Of a DNA stretch of 64,000 nucleotides, positions 19,078-29,300 are shown one piece after another. Made by a program: the position numbers and the translations under genes. The stretch is taken from NCBI GenBank assembly GCA_030427505.1, contig JAUICH010000021.1:51225-115224 (forward strand), given 5' to 3'. Under the pieces are notes generated by a model, which had not been told where the DNA came from, did no database searches, and saw nothing but the letters and a program-made list of their open reading frames with translations. Within the stretch, counting starts at the first letter, position 1. The number at the start of each line of letters is the position of its first letter. The stretch is from Verrucomicrobiia bacterium. Lineage in GTDB: Bacteria; Verrucomicrobiota; Verrucomicrobiia; Verrucomicrobiales; DEV007.

Positions 19078-19575
19078 ATGAGCCCAAAAGCCTCTCCCGC
19101 CTGTTACCTCGGCCTGCTGCTGGCCTTCATCCTTCCCTTCCTCGACTTCTCCTGTCAGGAGCACAAGTTGGTGTCCATGAATGGCTACGAAGTGGCCTTC
19201 GGAACCGAACTGGAGATGAAGTCTCCTCTGGACGGGTCCATTTCCAAGGAAAAGGTAAACCCCACGCCCCTGGTCGCCATTGCCTTCATCCTCGGCCTGG
19301 TCGCGGCGGGCGTCGCGCTCAAAAGCGGCATCGGCGGCGCGGTCTGCGCGGGAATCTCCGTCCTGTGTCTGCTGATTGCCCAGTCATCTATCAGCAAGGA
19401 TGCCCTCCGCGAATCGCAGGGGATGGTTTCCGTTAATTTCCTGATCGGGTACTACGTCTCGCTTCTCTTGCTTGTCGCGGGAGGCATCCTTGGGGTCATC
19501 ACGTCAAAGAAACGAAGCCCAGCTCAGGCGCCAGCGGGAATGCCGGTCGCCTCAACCGATGACCCCACACGTTAA
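19078..19575 (+). CDS. Integral membrane protein of unknown function
   Basis: Protein of 165 residues with four hydrophobic segments (about 8-22, 62-80, 85-102, 125-145) and a polar loop at about 25-60. ATG 19078 directly precedes the first segment and is preferred over the TTG/GTG options upstream. No family recognised. Confidence 0.6.
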   Translation: MSPKASPACYLGLLLAFILPFLDFSCQEHKLVSMNGYEVAFGTELEMKSPLDGSISKEKVNPTPLVAIAFILGLVAAGVALKSGIGGAVCAGISVLCLLIAQSSISKDALRESQGMVSVNFLIGYYVSLLLLVAGGILGVITSKKRSPAQAPAGMPVASTDDPTR

Positions 19576-19637
19576 GCCGCGGACAGTCCCCCGAGACTGG
19601 CAATCTATTTGGCTACAAGGAACTTGGTGTCAGGTAA

Positions 19638-20195
19638 GTGAAGCCCATTCACTCCAAAGAAGATTTGCTTCAGGAAATCGGGAACGGACTGCGCCCGCGA
19701 TATTTGCTCTTCTGGGGGCATACGCCCCCCAAGGACGGAAGTGTTTCGAAAGCCTGCTTCAGCCAATGGTACGAGGCACCGTTTCAAATTGAAGGGAATC
19801 GATATTCCACGGCGGAACACTACATGATGGCGGCCAAGGCACGGCTTTTTGGTGACGAAGTCGCTCTGCAAAAAATCCTGGACGCCTCTCATCCAGGAGA
19901 AGTCAAGAAACTCGGGCGCACCGTCTCCAATTTCAACGAAGACACTTGGCGGGAAGAACGCTTCCGCCTGGTCGTGGAAGGCAACCTGGCAAAATTTTCG
20001 CAAAACGAGCCGCTGGCGCAATTCTTAAAGAACACCGGAGACCGGGTTCTGGTGGAAGCCAGTCCCTACGACCGGATCTGGGGCATCGGTCTCGCGGCCT
20101 CGGACAAACACGCTGAAGAACCATCTTTCTGGAAAGGCCTCAACCTATTGGGCTTCGCCTTGATGGATGTTCGCAACCGGCTAAGGGGAGAGTAG
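19638..20195 (+). CDS. NADAR family N-glycosidase-like protein (YbiA/DUF1768)
   Basis: Protein of 185 residues of the NADAR family, whose characterised members cleave N-glycosidic bonds of riboflavin intermediates or remove ADP-ribose from nucleobases. Visible family blocks are FSQWYEAPF, the HYMMAAKA helix (TAEHYMMAAKARLF) and the C-terminal YDRIWGIGL. The start appears to be GTG 19638. Cytosolic. Which NADAR activity applies cannot be told. Confidence 0.85.
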   Translation: MKPIHSKEDLLQEIGNGLRPRYLLFWGHTPPKDGSVSKACFSQWYEAPFQIEGNRYSTAEHYMMAAKARLFGDEVALQKILDASHPGEVKKLGRTVSNFNEDTWREERFRLVVEGNLAKFSQNEPLAQFLKNTGDRVLVEASPYDRIWGIGLAASDKHAEEPSFWKGLNLLGFALMDVRNRLRGE

Positions 20196-20282
20196 GAACA
20201 GATCCGGCTTCAACTCCTCATCTTGCCTATGGGCGTCACCTTGAGGTAAGTTCCCGTCTTGAAGCGTCAGTTCCGCAACGCT

Positions 20283-21482
20283 ATGCACACCTCTTTCCCC
20301 AGATTCACTTCCACGCTATTCAGCATGCTGGTCTGGTTGCTACCTATGTTTACTTCCAACTCACAAGCCGCTCCCAACTCCGCCAACAACGCTCGCCTGC
20401 AACAAGCCCTGGCCGCTTATCCGGAAGCCGACGTAGATGGAGACGGCGTCCTGACGCTGGACGAAGCGCGCGCCTACCAGAAAGAGATGAAGGACCGTCA
20501 GAACGCCAAACAGGGAAATGACGTTAGAATAGAAATCGCGCCACCGCCTACCCACGAAAATGTCCGTTACGGCAAATACGAGCGAAACGTGCTGGACCTC
20601 TGGCTGCCGGAATCGGATACCCCCTCTCCGCTGATCGTCTTCATTCACGGCGGGGGATTTATCGGCGGGGATAAGGAAAAGATCCACACCTCTCCACTCG
20701 TTCAGATGGCTCTGGATCATGGCGTGGCTTTTGCCTCCATCCAGTACCGCTTCCGTTACCCGGATGACACGGATGAGTTTACCGATCCGGAACGGGCCGG
20801 CATCCAGGACATTCTGCGCGACTCGGCGCGGGCCATTCAGTTTCTCCGCTACAAAGCCGAAGCCTACCACCTGGACAAGCGGGTCATCGCCTATGGCAGT
20901 TCCGCCGGCGCGGGCACTTCTCTCTGGCTGGCCGTTCACGATGACTTGGCCGATCCGAAAAGTGACGATCCCGTCCTGCGGGAGTCCTCCCGCCTGACCG
21001 CCGCCGGCATGTTGGCCGGTCAGTTTACCTACGACATCACCCTCTGGGACCAATACTTCGAAGGCGGCGACATCCTGAAAACCCACGGGGATGGCTCGGG
21101 ACTCGCCCACTTCAATCGCTTCTACGCCCTGGACCCAGAGACCTACGCCGGACCCATCGGCGCCAAGTGGCGAGCAGACGTGGACATGTTCGGCCTCCTC
21201 TCCGCTGACGACCCGCCCATCTTTGCCCACACCAACAATCCCAACGTGCCGCCAGACACCCGGGGCATCTACAATCATCACCCCCATCACGCCCTCCTCA
21301 TCGAAGAACGCTGCAAAGAAAAAGGCGTGGAAGTCCTCTGCCTCGTCCCCAAAGTACGCCCCGAGGACGCGACGCGGCTAGAAGCCACCAGTGATGGAAA
21401 GGTGATGATGGAGTTTTTCTTTGAGAAGTTGGGAAAGAAAGAAAGCCAGGAACTCGCGGTAGCGCAAAGGAACAGCCACTAG
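20283..21482 (+). CDS. Secreted alpha/beta-hydrolase esterase with an N-terminal EF-hand
   Basis: Protein of 399 residues. Signal peptide about 1-30. A calcium-binding EF-hand-like loop, DVDGDGVLTLDE, lies at 50-61, and a carboxylesterase domain follows. The oxyanion motif HGGG is at 122-125 and the nucleophile elbow GSSAG at about 208-212. The late acid and His (HHPHHALL) are plausible. The combination of EF-hand and esterase is seen in secreted PVC esterases (established knowledge). Start at ATG 20283 rather than the TTG at 20259. Confidence 0.83.
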   Translation: MHTSFPRFTSTLFSMLVWLLPMFTSNSQAAPNSANNARLQQALAAYPEADVDGDGVLTLDEARAYQKEMKDRQNAKQGNDVRIEIAPPPTHENVRYGKYERNVLDLWLPESDTPSPLIVFIHGGGFIGGDKEKIHTSPLVQMALDHGVAFASIQYRFRYPDDTDEFTDPERAGIQDILRDSARAIQFLRYKAEAYHLDKRVIAYGSSAGAGTSLWLAVHDDLADPKSDDPVLRESSRLTAAGMLAGQFTYDITLWDQYFEGGDILKTHGDGSGLAHFNRFYALDPETYAGPIGAKWRADVDMFGLLSADDPPIFAHTNNPNVPPDTRGIYNHHPHHALLIEERCKEKGVEVLCLVPKVRPEDATRLEATSDGKVMMEFFFEKLGKKESQELAVAQRNSH

Positions 21483-21632
21483 ACTAGACCGAAGGTATCG
21501 CTCCGCGGCTCTACCTCCTAGACGTTCCCTTCTGCTCAATCGCGAATGTCTGGTTGATTCCCGCCACAGCTACTACGGAACTCCACCTCTGTTCGCCCGA
21601 AACGGGACATACACTGGCAACTATTCCACGGC

Positions 21633-22046
21633 ATGGCGGAAATAGATTACTGGGAGAAGAAATTTGTCGAGACCTATATCATTCCGGCAAAGGTTGACCG
21701 GTATCTGCTAAAGCTCAAGAATCCCAAACATCGTCAAGATATCCTTGAGCGACTAAATCACACATTGGATTTCCGGCCGGAACTGGCGGAGGTTGTCGGT
21801 CAACAATTTCAATCTCCATTCGGTTTCTTGGCACTCCTTGAGTCACAAGGAGTTCAATCGAATTGCAGGGTCATTGCCGATACTAGCAATTTGGACGGTA
21901 CCTATCTTGGGCTGAAGGATGCTATTTTTGATCTTTTCTGTCACGGTTTCGGATATGTAATTATCTGCCCACCCTTGCCAATTGCCCTCTATGCGGAGGA
22001 GAGCATTGGGAAGACCTACTTGTTTCGTCCTCCACACCCCCATTAG
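21633..22046 (+). CDS. Conserved-looking protein of unknown function
   Basis: Protein of 137 residues, acidic and aromatic, without signal peptide or membrane segment. No motif recognised. Its stop (TAG) abuts the macro-domain gene, with 42 bp to that gene's preferred start, so the two are probably cotranscribed. Confidence 0.55.
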   Translation: MAEIDYWEKKFVETYIIPAKVDRYLLKLKNPKHRQDILERLNHTLDFRPELAEVVGQQFQSPFGFLALLESQGVQSNCRVIADTSNLDGTYLGLKDAIFDLFCHGFGYVIICPPLPIALYAEESIGKTYLFRPPHPH

Positions 22047-22088
22047 ATGTCGATCCTCGCAGGGAGTGATAGGAACCCTCACAAGCCG

Positions 22089-22726
22089 ATGCGCCTCATC
22101 CTCGTAGACAAAGGCAAGGACTTCTGTGACGTCTTGCGCTGGCAGTTTCGCAAGCATCCCGAAGTTGAAATCGTCTGTGGCCGCTTCGAGGACCTGCCAC
22201 GCTTTGACTGCGTGATCACCGCCGGAAACTCCTTCGGGCTGATGGACGCGGGGATGGACCTGGCGGTGGTGAAATTCTTCGGACCACACGTCGTGGAGCG
22301 TATTCAGCAGCGCATCCTGAAGGACTACCTTGGCGAGCAGCCGGTGGGTACCTGCCTGATCGTTCCTGCCGGGCATCCTCAGCATCCCTGCGTGGCGCAC
22401 GCCCCCACCATGCGGGTGCCGATGAACATTCAGGGAACAGACCACGTTTACCTGGCATTCTGGGCCGCGCTGACAGCGGTCCACCGGCACAATCGCCAGG
22501 AAGGTCTGAAAGAAGAGACCGCATCGAAGTCCTGGCCTGCCCCGGCTTGGGTACCGGTACGGGTGGGGTGGATGACATGGAAGCAGCCCTGCAACTCTGC
22601 CTGGCCTACGAACACTTCCGCGAACCGCCGGAGCACCTGAATCCTTCCCTTGCCCAATACCGGCACGAACGTATTCACTATGGCGGACGTTGGGGGTTCG
22701 ATCACCCGCGACATTCGCCAGCGTAG
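22089..22726 (+). pseudogene. Macro-domain protein interrupted by a frameshift
   Basis: The first frame (from ATG 22089) encodes a macro-domain start with the ADP-ribose-binding loop region TAGNSFGLMDAGMD and a second block PVGTCLIVPAG. Near 22515-22525 the sense passes to another frame: that frame carries LACPGLGTGTGG, the conserved C-terminal macro-domain loop, and runs to TAG 22724-22726 (GRWGFDHPRHSPA). The shift is minus one (or plus two) inside a purine run. It could be a true pseudogene, a sequencing error or, less likely, a programmed shift. Confidence 0.8.
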
Positions 22727-22980
22727 GGGCGGCTTTCGCATTTACATGAAGCCGTGATGAGTCCATCCGCCGGCTTTGAGAGAGTCCCCGGCGGCATGCC
22801 AGACAGGGAGGGGAGAGACTTCCACACCCTTCCACTCCACCATCTGTTTTCAAAGCCTAAGCGTAATCCATTTGCGGAAACCACTAAGATTTTGCTAGCT
22901 TAAAAGTCCCTATCCCCCGAATCGCCGCGGACTGGTCTCCCCCCCACCTCCCCGTGGCGAAAAACCCGTGTACTCAGGCG

Positions 22981-23724
22981 ATGAAAATTCTATCGGTGGC
23001 GGACCTCCACTACACCCTCAAGCAATGGGACTGGGTCGTCCAAGTTGCGAAGAATTTCGATATGCTGATCCTTCCCGGCGATCACCTGGACATCGTCTCC
23101 CCGGTGGGACTGGACGTCCAAATCCTGGTGGTACGAAAATACCTGCGCCGCCTGTCCAAGGAAATTCCCATCCTGGTTTCATCGGGAAACCACGACGGAG
23201 ATGCCCGGAACGCGGCGGGTGAAAGCGTGGCCTCCTGGTTACAGGACGCCGCGCGCCTCGGCATTCACGTGGACGGCGGGTCTTATTTCCAGGATGGCAT
23301 TCTCTTTACCATCTGTCCCTGGTGGGATGGCGAAGTTTCCAAGACCGAAGTCGCCACCCTGCTGAACCGGGATGCCGCCAAGCCAAAAAACCAGTGGATC
23401 TGGATCTATCACGCGCCGCCATCCGATTCCCCTCTGGCCTGGGACGGACACGCGGAACACGGCGATGACACCCTCCTCGAATGGATCGGCCACTACCAGC
23501 CGGACATCGTTCTTGGGGGCCACATCCATCATGCCCCCTTCGCGGACCAAGGCGCCTGGCACGACCGCATCGGAGATACGGTGGTCTTCAATGCCGGCAA
23601 TCAGATCGGTCCAGTGCCCACCAGTATCGAGCTGGATACAGAGGCGCATACCGCCATCTGGCGCTCTCTGGCGGGCGTGGAGACCTTCGAATTCAGCCCC
23701 AACCACGCCACGGCGCTTACATAA
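22981..23724 (+). CDS. Calcineurin-like metallophosphoesterase
   Basis: Cytosolic phosphoesterase of 247 residues with the complete metal site: D8-x-H10 (ADLHY), GD at 33-34, GNHD at 69-72, a later H in YHAPPSD, and GGHIHH near 182-187. Substrate unknown (nucleotides, phosphodiesters or proteins in this superfamily). ATG 22981 sits directly before the first beta-strand, so it is preferred to the upstream in-frame GTG. The 254 bp before it show nothing recognisable. Confidence 0.9.
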   Translation: MKILSVADLHYTLKQWDWVVQVAKNFDMLILPGDHLDIVSPVGLDVQILVVRKYLRRLSKEIPILVSSGNHDGDARNAAGESVASWLQDAARLGIHVDGGSYFQDGILFTICPWWDGEVSKTEVATLLNRDAAKPKNQWIWIYHAPPSDSPLAWDGHAEHGDDTLLEWIGHYQPDIVLGGHIHHAPFADQGAWHDRIGDTVVFNAGNQIGPVPTSIELDTEAHTAIWRSLAGVETFEFSPNHATALT

Positions 23725-23749
23725 CTGGTTAGGATTGCCGGTATCTCAA

Positions 23750-24208
23750 TCAGACATCCGGTGGTGACTGATGATGAATCAGGCTTTCGAGCACTTCGTC
23801 CACCATGCCCAAATGGTCGTCATGAGACTCGAACTGTTTTTGCAAGTCCACCAGGTAAGACGTTACCGACCGGAGACGCTTCGCCAATAACAAGGCAATG
23901 TGATAGTTCAGTTCCGGCAGATTGCGCAGCAGGTCGTGACCGTCTTCCGCCACGTAAAATACTGAGTCTTCCACCGCCCGGACGGTAGCCATGTGGGGGC
24001 CGCCCAGCAATACCGATACCTCCCCAAACCACGCCCCCGGACTGGAGACCGTGGCCAGTTCCACGTCCTGCTTACAAATCTCCACCCGCCCTTGCTTCAG
24101 GAAATAGAGGGATCCGCTGGATTGCCCTTCTTCAAGAATAACTTCACCCGCCGCATACGGACGTTCGGGAAGGCCACACTCGGCACAGATCTTCAGGGCT
24201 GATTTCAT
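23750..24208 (-). CDS. Cyclic nucleotide-binding domain protein
   Basis: Protein of 152 residues consisting of one cNMP-binding domain: GEVILEEGQSSGSLYFLKQG start, the GEVSVLLGGPHMATVRA phosphate-binding cassette near residues 75-92 and a C-terminal helix. There is no DNA-binding domain, so it is a stand-alone sensor and not a CRP-type regulator. Divergent from the esterase gene at 24354. Confidence 0.85.
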   Translation of the reverse strand: MKSALKICAECGLPERPYAAGEVILEEGQSSGSLYFLKQGRVEICKQDVELATVSSPGAWFGEVSVLLGGPHMATVRAVEDSVFYVAEDGHDLLRNLPELNYHIALLLAKRLRSVTSYLVDLQKQFESHDDHLGMVDEVLESLIHHQSPPDV

Positions 24209-24353
24209 GTTCCTATCAAGAAGCTTATCGTGCCCCTCTAACAAGTCGAGTGACAATCCCTGGGCTGTCGAACGAATCGACTTTGCGACTTATTGGACCG
24301 TGGCGGGTTTCATTCAGGGCATCAATGTTTCTCAATCCTGCATCTCTATCCCA

Positions 24354-25172
24354 ATGAAATGGCCCCACTCCCCCACCGTTGTTCTCCTACTCTGTATCCT
24401 CACCCTTTGTGGCGCCGCGACACGTGCCACCGGCGCCGGGCCCGAGCTTCGGGAATGGACCGTGGATGGCGTCGCCCGCCAGGCGATGGTCTATGTGCCG
24501 GATTCCGCCGCCGGCACCTCGTCTCCTCTGGTGTTCGTCTTTCACGGACATGGCGGGCGAATGCGAAACTCCGTGCGGAAATATGCCTTCCATGAAAAAT
24601 GGCCTGAGGCGATTGTCATCTGTCCGCAGGGCCTGAACACCCCGGGAAAACTGACCGACCCTGAAGGCAAAAAGCCCGGCTGGCAAAAGACCCCAGGCGA
24701 CCAGGACGACCGCGACCTGAAGTTCTTCGACACCATGCTCTCCAGCATGCGCGAGGAGAACCAAGTCGATGAAAACCGCATCTACGTGACCGGACACTCC
24801 AATGGCGGGGGCTTCACCTACCTGCTTCTCGCCGTAAGAGGTGACGTCTTCGCGGCGGCGGCGCCAACCGCCACGGCGGCCAACCGGGCCTTTGCCGCTC
24901 AGCTCAAGCCCAAACCCGTCTTTCACCTGGCCGGAAAAAACGATCCGCTGGTGAAATACAACTGGCAAGACGCCACGATCCAGTACTTGCGAAAGCTGAA
25001 TGGCACCGGAGAAGGCCAGCTCTGGAAAGAAGCCCCTGAAGTCTGCACCCTCTACCCCTCCGAAACCGGGAACGACCTAGTCACCTACATTCACCCCGGA
25101 GGCCACGAATTTCCCGGCGAAGCGGTTCCGGCGATCCTCAAGTTCTTTCTGGCGCACCCGAAAAAGCCGTAG
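24354..25172 (+). CDS. Secreted PHB-depolymerase-like esterase (LpqC family)
   Basis: Alpha/beta-hydrolase of 272 residues. Signal peptide about 1-28. FHGHGG is the oxyanion region, GHSNGGGF the nucleophile elbow, and HPGGHEFPGEA carries the catalytic His. Members hydrolyse polyhydroxybutyrate oligomers or feruloyl and acetyl esters on plant polysaccharides. ATG 24354 is chosen because the signal peptide begins there. Confidence 0.87.
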   Translation: MKWPHSPTVVLLLCILTLCGAATRATGAGPELREWTVDGVARQAMVYVPDSAAGTSSPLVFVFHGHGGRMRNSVRKYAFHEKWPEAIVICPQGLNTPGKLTDPEGKKPGWQKTPGDQDDRDLKFFDTMLSSMREENQVDENRIYVTGHSNGGGFTYLLLAVRGDVFAAAAPTATAANRAFAAQLKPKPVFHLAGKNDPLVKYNWQDATIQYLRKLNGTGEGQLWKEAPEVCTLYPSETGNDLVTYIHPGGHEFPGEAVPAILKFFLAHPKKP

Positions 25173-25231
25173 CCGCGGAACCGGCTCACTTTACCCGCCA
25201 TTTTCTCGTAACTCATTAATACTGAAAATGG

Positions 25232-25318
25232 CGGTGAGGGTGGGATTCGAACCCACGGTACCGTTTCCGGTACGCATCTTTAGCAAAGATGTGCTTTCGA
25301 CCACTCAGCCACCTCACC
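25232..25318 (-). tRNA. tRNA-Ser(GCU)
   Basis: 87 nt on the minus strand with a 7-bp acceptor stem (GGTGAGG / CCTCACC), anticodon stem CATCT/AGATG enclosing loop TTGCTAA (anticodon GCT), a long variable arm (GTACCGGAAACGGTAC region) and TTCGAAT in the T arm. CCA is not encoded. Confidence 0.97.
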
Positions 25319-25515
25319 AAAAAAATGTGGTCCCGCTATGGAAACGAGACATTCGGGGCCTGAAGGCCGGCTGGTCTGGACCGGCTGTTGCACCCGAAAC
25401 TAAGGCCCGCTATTCCCGGGGGAAAGCGGACGTTTACCAAAACAGAGGAACCCGCCCGAGTCAACTGTTTCACACAGCGAATTGCTGGGGTTTTCCTTTC
25501 ACGCGAAAACCGGTT

Positions 25516-26316
25516 TCAATCCTCTTCCGCCTGTCCCGTCATGGGCACGAAGCGGACGGGCATGACTCCTTTTTTCAGGATCTTTCCGTCAGATTTCTCC
25601 AGCAGATAGAGCTCCTGGAGTGAGCCGGTCTCGCCCACGGGAACGATCATCCGCCCTCCTTCCCGGAGCTGATCGATCAAGGGCTGCGGAATGTCGTCCG
25701 GGGCACAGGTCACGATGATGGCGTCATAAGGGGCATGTTCCGGCCAGCCCTCGTAGCCGTCCCCAATCTTCACTGTCACATTGTCGATGCTCAGGCGCTT
25801 GAGGACTTCCGCGGCGTGCTTCCCCAGAGGTTCGACGATTTCGATGGTATAGACGTGATCCACCAAGGGCGCCAGCACAGCAGCCTGGTATCCGGAACCG
25901 GTGCCGACTTCCAGAACTTTGTCCGCGGGCTCGGGTTTCAGAGCCTCCGTCATGTAGGCCACCATGAAGGGCTGTGAAATGGTCTGCCCGTAACCGATTG
26001 GCAGGGGGTGATCCCCGTAGGCACGAAATTGTTCGTCCTCCGGAACAAACTCATGACGCGGCACCTGTTCCATGGCTTCCAGGACGCGCTCGTCCTTGAT
26101 GCCGTAGCGTGGTCCGCGCAGTTGTTCCACCATGTCCATCCGCTTTTCAACATAGCGGTCATTCGGAGCGCCCGCCAGCCCGCAGGGCCAGAAAGTCATC
26201 ATGGCTACCCCGGTCAGACTGCCGGCCACGGCGGCGGCAATCGCTCTGGGGAACCCAATGTTCACTCCCGGCCTGCAGCGAAGAGTCATTGGCGCTGGCG
26301 GTCTTGTCAGGCTCAA
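25516..26316 (-). CDS. pcm: Protein-L-isoaspartate O-methyltransferase
   Basis: SAM-dependent repair enzyme that methylates isoaspartyl residues in damaged proteins. [13 protein letters not shown] at about 134-146 is motif I; the PCMT signature [10 protein letters not shown] lies at 107-116. Residues 20-50 form a hydrophobic N-terminal extension with a Cys (PCGLAG), so this copy may be exported, unlike the cytosolic E. coli enzyme. The start may be ATG 26289 rather than 26316. 266 residues. Confidence 0.92.
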   Translation of the reverse strand: MSLTRPPAPMTLRCRPGVNIGFPRAIAAAVAGSLTGVAMMTFWPCGLAGAPNDRYVEKRMDMVEQLRGPRYGIKDERVLEAMEQVPRHEFVPEDEQFRAYGDHPLPIGYGQTISQPFMVAYMTEALKPEPADKVLEVGTGSGYQAAVLAPLVDHVYTIEIVEPLGKHAAEVLKRLSIDNVTVKIGDGYEGWPEHAPYDAIIVTCAPDDIPQPLIDQLREGGRMIVPVGETGSLQELYLLEKSDGKILKKGVMPVRFVPMTGQAEED

Positions 26317-26364
26317 ACCGGATGAAAGGGTTGCGCCTGCCTTCTTACCATGGATTACGCGCCA

Positions 26365-29300
26365 CTACTGGCGCGGGGGTCCGGCTTCCTGCACGGTGGC
26401 GCCATCGGTCTCGCTCATCACCAGGAGGCTCAGGCGGTTCACGCTGTCCAGTTCTCCGGTATTCAGGCTAACGTAGTCAAACTTACCACGCAGATCAGTA
26501 TAGCCGTCCTTAAAGAAGCGCGTGCTTCCGTCGTTCATGCGGGCATACACCTTTACGTAGGTCTGGGGCAATGGCTTGCCGGTTTCCGCGTCGTTCACCT
26601 GCAGGCGGCCGTAGTTTTCCGCCACCTGAACGTCCAGGGAGTTCGCGTAGTAGGCTTGAGCCTTTTTCTGCCCGGCGCCGCGAATTTCCACCAGCACGTT
26701 CTTTCCGGCGAAGGCCGCCGGGATGGGAAATTCCAGCTTGGTCTGACCTCCTGGCAACGACTTCACCTCCGTGAGATTCGGCCGGATGAAGCTGAAGCGC
26801 TCCGTGTCCGAGGTCACGAAAGGGTTGCTGCTGAAAAGGAACTCCAGGTCCATCTCGTAATAGTTCACCGTCACCTCTTTCAAGTTCCGGTAGTCCAGCT
26901 TCACCGCCTGGTTTTCCACTTTGAAGTTCAGGTTCGGTTCGGCGGCCGCCAAAGCGTCCTGTTGTTGACCGCGATCTTCCTGGTCCGTCACATCCACGTC
27001 CGCCGCGCCCTGGATCTCTTTCACCTGACTGGCCACCTGGGCAAAGCGCTGCTTCCAGCGGTCCACCGGGTACTCCGCATATTGTGCCGCGATCTGTCCC
27101 GCCGCCTCCGGCTGGCCGCGATACATGGCCGCGTATGCCTGGAGATAGTCACTTTGGAGCTTCTCCTCCACTCCGGCCGGGTTCACCCGGTCCAGCCAGG
27201 CCAGGGCTTCTTCCACCCGGTCCTGGAGAAAGAGGAAATACACCACCGCGAGGCGGTCCTCATCGTCCAGCTCTGGCCGATAGCTCAGCGCGCCCATCAA
27301 TTGTTGATACTGATTCCGGAAGGCGTCGTTCAGGATCTTACGGTCCCGGCCCAGTTGATGAGCGCGGGCATTGACCAGCGGATCGTACTCCAGGTGCTGA
27401 TACCAGCGCCGCTCCACGGGGTCCAGCGAGACCAGGGGGGATTCCAGCCAGCCACCGCACTGAGTGAGGAGTCCTTCCTGATGCCGCAGGTATTCCGCCG
27501 CCACCGGAGTGACATTATGATACAGGCCGTAGGACCAGAGGGTCTCGTTGTAGGCGAAATTCTTGTCTAACAAAGCCACCACTTCCCGCAGAAAGTCCAC
27601 ATCCTCCTTCGCCCGCCAGGCAATGCGGTCCAGGCTGATGCGATACAGGTTATTCTGCTTCAGGTAATCCAGCACTTCCTGTTTCGTGCCGTATTGGGAG
27701 AGGTAATCCCAAGAGCCTTTATCGACCGTGCTGAGCTGGTCCACTACGTTGAAGGCGAAGGGGTCCGCCCAGGCAACGGGAGTCTCGTTCTTCGCCACAT
27801 GCACGGGATAGTGCGGGAACTTCCGGTCTCCGGAGGCCGCCGGGAAGTAGAAGAAATACTCCTGCTGCTCCGTGCTGTAGGGTCCCAACGCCACGTGACG
27901 GCTGGTAGTGTACTCGCTGCCATTTACCGGCAGCGCGCCCTGAGGGATTTGCAGAAGCATGTCCAGCTTCTGCGTGGCGGCGGAGGGATTGGTCACCACC
28001 ACCTGGCAGCCATAGACCACGCCGGTGAGGAACTCGTCCCGCACGTATTTCTCCACCTGCTCGTTTTCCACATATTCATACCGGTCGCCATTCCGGAAGA
28101 AATTCTGGCTGACCAGGATCGGCGCCCTCTCCACTCCGGGCGCGGCTCCTTCGATCTCCTCATGAAACACGATGACAGGGCCGGCGGCCTTCAAGGTCAG
28201 GCTGTTGTCGTCCCCCATCGTCACGTCATGCTTGCCTGCCTCAAATGGCAGGTCCAGCACCGCCAGGGCCAGCAGCATCTCGGTGTAGTGCGAGGTAGCC
28301 GCCGGAAAATTCCGGGAGTAGAAGCCCCCCTGCCCGTCCCAGGCGGCGTAGTCTTTCCAGAATTCGTTCAGCGTAATGAAATCGCCATCCTGCTCTCCGA
28401 TGGGCCAGTGGTAGTAGTTATTTTCCGCCCATTCCTTGGTGGACTCCAGCTTCCGGAACAGGGCCTGCTTCTTGGCCGCGACGCGGTAGTTCAGCATTTG
28501 GGCGCCATCCAGGTTTGGCGCCTGCTTTTCCAGTTCCTCCAAGCCGGCTAACTGCGACGCGTCCGCGATCAGGCTATCGATGGAATCATTTTCACCCCCT
28601 TGATTCCCAAAGCGCACTCCCGCCATCCCTTCAACCATCGGTCGCGGTGCTTCGTCTTTTGCCATCCGTGCCCGATCTGGTTTCGCGGCGGACGGTGCCG
28701 GTAGATCCGCAAACCCGTCCGCGAAGGCATCCACGGGGGAGGCATTTGGCATCGTTCCGGGTGGCGTGAATGCAAAGTCCCCAGCTGAAAGGTCGCCCGC
28801 CATCTTGCCAGCCGCGACTCCGGAACTTCCGTACACGCGTCCCTGATTCTGTTCCACCATCTGCGCCAACTGCATTCGCACCTCTTCTCTGACCTCTGCT
28901 GGTTGCGACGGATCGTTCATGATGCGCACCAGAGCTTCCACGTTTTGATCGGCGTCGTAGTATGCATCCGCCGTTGCTCCATTGATGGGTGCTCCGTATT
29001 GGACGTAGAGCCCCGCTCCGCCACCACCTAGTCCCCGGCCCCTCAAAGCACTCAGGAAATAGTGATTCTTCAAATCCGCGTCGGGCGGGTTCAGGTTGAA
29101 CAGGTCCGTAATGTGCCGCGCCGTGGCCGTGGCGCGGTCTCCACCCAGACGGCGGCCCAGGAGAATTCTTTCCACCATGTTCAGCTGTCCATGGGCCCAG
29201 GGCTCGGTGTAGCTTTCCAAGTTCGCCCCCAGCAGGTAATCATCCATGAACGTCTTGTTCCGCTTGTTGGCCAGGTAGGGTTTCACGACCTGATCGAAAA

